Of a stretch of 64,000 bases of DNA, positions 62,456 through 64,000 are shown piece by piece. A program made the translations under genes and the position numbers. How positions within the stretch are numbered: the stretch's first letter is position 1; every line of letters starts with the position of its first letter. Source of the DNA: Polaromonas sp. P2-4 (GTDB lineage Bacteria > Pseudomonadota > Gammaproteobacteria > Burkholderiales > Burkholderiaceae_C); the NCBI GenBank assembly GCA_024703855.1, contig CP087965.1, forward strand, positions 1,682,001 to 1,746,000, given 5' to 3'. The notes under the pieces were generated by a model. It did no database searches, had not been told where the DNA came from, and worked only from the letters and a program-made list of their open reading frames with translations.

Positions 62456-63788
62456 TTAACGCTGCGGCATGTCCTTGACCGAGTAGCCCAGGCTCACCGT
62501 GGCATCCGCAGGGATGGGCGGCACGCTGGCTTCCCAGGCCTGCCAGGCAGCGCGCATGGCAATCAGGCGCTCGGGCTCGCGCCCGGCCAGGTTGGCGCGC
62601 TCTCGCTCGTCGGCGGGAATATTGAACAGGTATTCGTTGCCGTCGACCTGCAGGTACTTCCAGTCGCCGTCGCGTAACGCCCGCTGGCCGCGATGGTTCA
62701 TGCGCCAGTGCAGCGGCCGGTGAAAGCGGTGGCCGGCATCGCGCAGCACGGGCAGCAGCGAGACGCCATCGAGCGGGTAGTCGGGGGCGGCCGGCACACC
62801 GGCGGCGTCCAGCATCGTGGCCGACCAGTCCATGGTCATGCAATGCTGCTCGCTGACACCAGCGGCGGCGATCACCGCCGGCCAGTGCGCGATCCAGGGC
62901 ACGCGGATGCCGCCTTCGGTCAAATCCATCTTGCCGCCGACCAGCGGCCAGTTGTCGGAAAAACGCTCGCCGCCGTTGTCGCTGGTGAACACCACCAGCG
63001 TGTTATCGGCCAAGCCGTGTTTTTGCAAGGCCTGCATGACCCCGCCTATGCCTTCGTCCATGTGGTGGATCATGCGGCGGTAGGTGTGGATGTTGCCACC
63101 GTGCAGGTGGAACAGGTTGTCCTTGATTTGAGGCGCCAGCGCCGCGTCGTCGCGCGTTTCCCAGGGCCAGTGCGGCGCCGTGTAGTGCAGGCTCAGAAAA
63201 AACGGCGTGCCGTCTTTGGCGCCCGGCGCCATACGCTCCACATAGTCCACCGCGCGCGTGGAGAGCAGGTCGGTCAGGTAGCCGTCTTGTTTCGTCTCCT
63301 CCTCACCGAACCACAGGTCGTGCCGGCCGCTCGAATCGCAGTGGCTGAAGTAGTCCACGCCGCCCGACATCGGGCCGAAGAACTCCTCATAGCCTGAATG
63401 CAACGGGCCAAAAACGGGGGGTAGCCCAAATGCCATTTACCCACCAGCGCCGTGCAGGTAGCCGCGGGCCAAGAGCAGCGAAGGCAGGGTGGGGTGCGTG
63501 GGCGGCAGGCCCAACGTGGCGCTGCCGCGACTGCGGCTGTTGATGGGTTCGTCGCGCGCCGCCGCGCAGGCGGTACTGGTAACGCCCCGTCATCAGCGCA
63601 AAACGGGTGGGCGAACAGACGGGCGAGTTGGAATAACCCTGGGTGAATTTCATTCCCTTGGCTGCCAGGCCGTCGAGCACCGGTGAGACCGGGGCCCGGC
63701 CGCCATAGCAGCCGAGGTCGGCGTAACTGAGGTCGTCGGCGACGATGAAGACAATGTTGGGGCGTTGCGGGGTGGCCAAATGCGTCAA
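62456..63788 (-). CDS. Sulfatase (arylsulfatase family; frameshifted)
   Basis: Hydrolyses sulfate esters with a formylglycine made from Cys in the signature NSPVCSPTRFALMTGRYQYR. N-terminal metal site NIVFIVADDLSYADLGCYGG; further motifs SLHYTAPHWPWE and VVFTSDNGGERFSDNWPLVG. Frame breaks lie near 63550 and 63440; about 445 residues. No signal peptide is obvious, suggesting a cytosolic enzyme. A Bug-type binding protein gene is upstream in the same direction, which may import the substrate. No maturase (AslB/FGE) gene is in the window. Confidence 0.87.
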
Positions 63789-63795
63789 CCCCGCC

Positions 63796-64000
63796 TCAAG
63801 CGTCGGGCTTGAAGCCAGAGCGCCGGATCACAGGGCTCCACTGCGCATTGAACGCCTGATACGCCGCCGCTGTCTGCGCCTGCGTCATGGCCACGGGCAC
63901 CATCTTGGCGGCCGCGAGCTTGGCCTGCACGTCAGGCTCCGACATGATCTGGAACACCGTCCGGCCCAGCAACGCCACCGTGGCCTTTGGCGTGGTGGCC
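63796..64000 (-). CDS. Bug-family tripartite tricarboxylate transporter receptor, C-terminal part
   Basis: The frame runs off the window end and encodes the last 67 residues, reading ATTPKATVALLGRTVFQIMS then EPDVQAKLAAAKMVPVAMTQ to GFKPDA. This matches the C-terminal helices of Bug/TctC periplasmic receptors, abundant in Burkholderiales. The stop lies 7 bp before the sulfatase start, so the two are likely in one operon. Ligand unknown. Confidence 0.72.
   Translation of the reverse strand, partial: ATTPKATVALLGRTVFQIMSEPDVQAKLAAAKMVPVAMTQAQTAAAYQAFNAQWSPVIRRSGFKPDA

Overview
The window reads as a chromosomal segment of a betaproteobacterium of the order Burkholderiales, most likely family Comamonadaceae (Polaromonas/Rhodoferax-like). 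The signs are high GC, a Bug-type binding protein, a leucine/isovalerate (Liu) catabolic set under a MerR regulator, the gene neighbourhood corC-lnt / glyQ-glyS-gmhB-plsC-ygjP, and several short palindromic repeat families. The genus is an inference from gene content; no rRNA or tRNA gene was seen. Most genes lie on the minus strand.

Layout. 0-3.4 kb: end of a LivK-like binding protein, two small unknown proteins, an MHS-family transporter. 3.9-6.2 kb: DsbA-fold isomerase, YbaK-DUF1289 fusion, HMG-CoA lyase. 6.6-16.2 kb: a large acetate transport and signalling cluster (DUF485, actP, CBS/DUF294 protein, 2-TM peptide, SLC5-type symporter fused to a histidine kinase, single-domain response regulator, and a degenerate histidine kinase fused to a DEDDh exonuclease). 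16.3-24.3 kb: hydroxyacid reductase and the methylcrotonyl-CoA carboxylase operon (acyl-CoA ligase, mccB, enoyl-CoA hydratase, DUF4126 protein, mccA). 24.4-28.1 kb: an islet with an IS5-family element, a secreted amidase and a TolB-like beta-propeller protein, bounded by a direct duplication of the ligase 5' region. 28.1-34.7 kb: AraC regulator, pstS, GST, HAD phosphatase, YchJ, rhodanese, an orphan antitoxin, acyl-CoA dehydrogenase. 34.7-42.5 kb: thiolase, aceK, carbonic anhydrase, isovaleryl-CoA dehydrogenase, thioesterase, the liuR regulator with two perfect 26-bp operators, and an MBL hydrolase. 42.5-49 kb: a sensory cluster (two histidine kinases, two response regulators). 49-55.5 kb: ygjP, plsC, gmhB, a nucleotidyltransferase pair, glyS, glyQ. 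55.6-64 kb: LysR/SDR, asparaginase/LysR, lnt, corC, sulfatase, and a partial Bug protein.

How it fits together. HMG-CoA lyase, Ivd, MccAB, the hydratase, thiolase and LiuR give an almost complete leucine-to-acetoacetate/acetyl-CoA route. ActP and its signalling genes import and sense acetate, and AceK sets flux into the glyoxylate shunt. The theme is growth on branched-chain and short-chain acids.

Two cautions and one theme. About 30 genes, including essential ones (glyS, glyQ, lnt), are split by 1-base frameshifts, so the sequence probably carries many indel errors; I give whole-gene extents and mark where the frame breaks. The most unusual biology is (a) three large nested-palindrome elements whose ends resemble the terminal repeats of the resident IS5-family element and which each end in a stop codon, (b) a second short repeat that enters two proteins in the same reading frame, and (c) the kinase-like exonuclease fusion.
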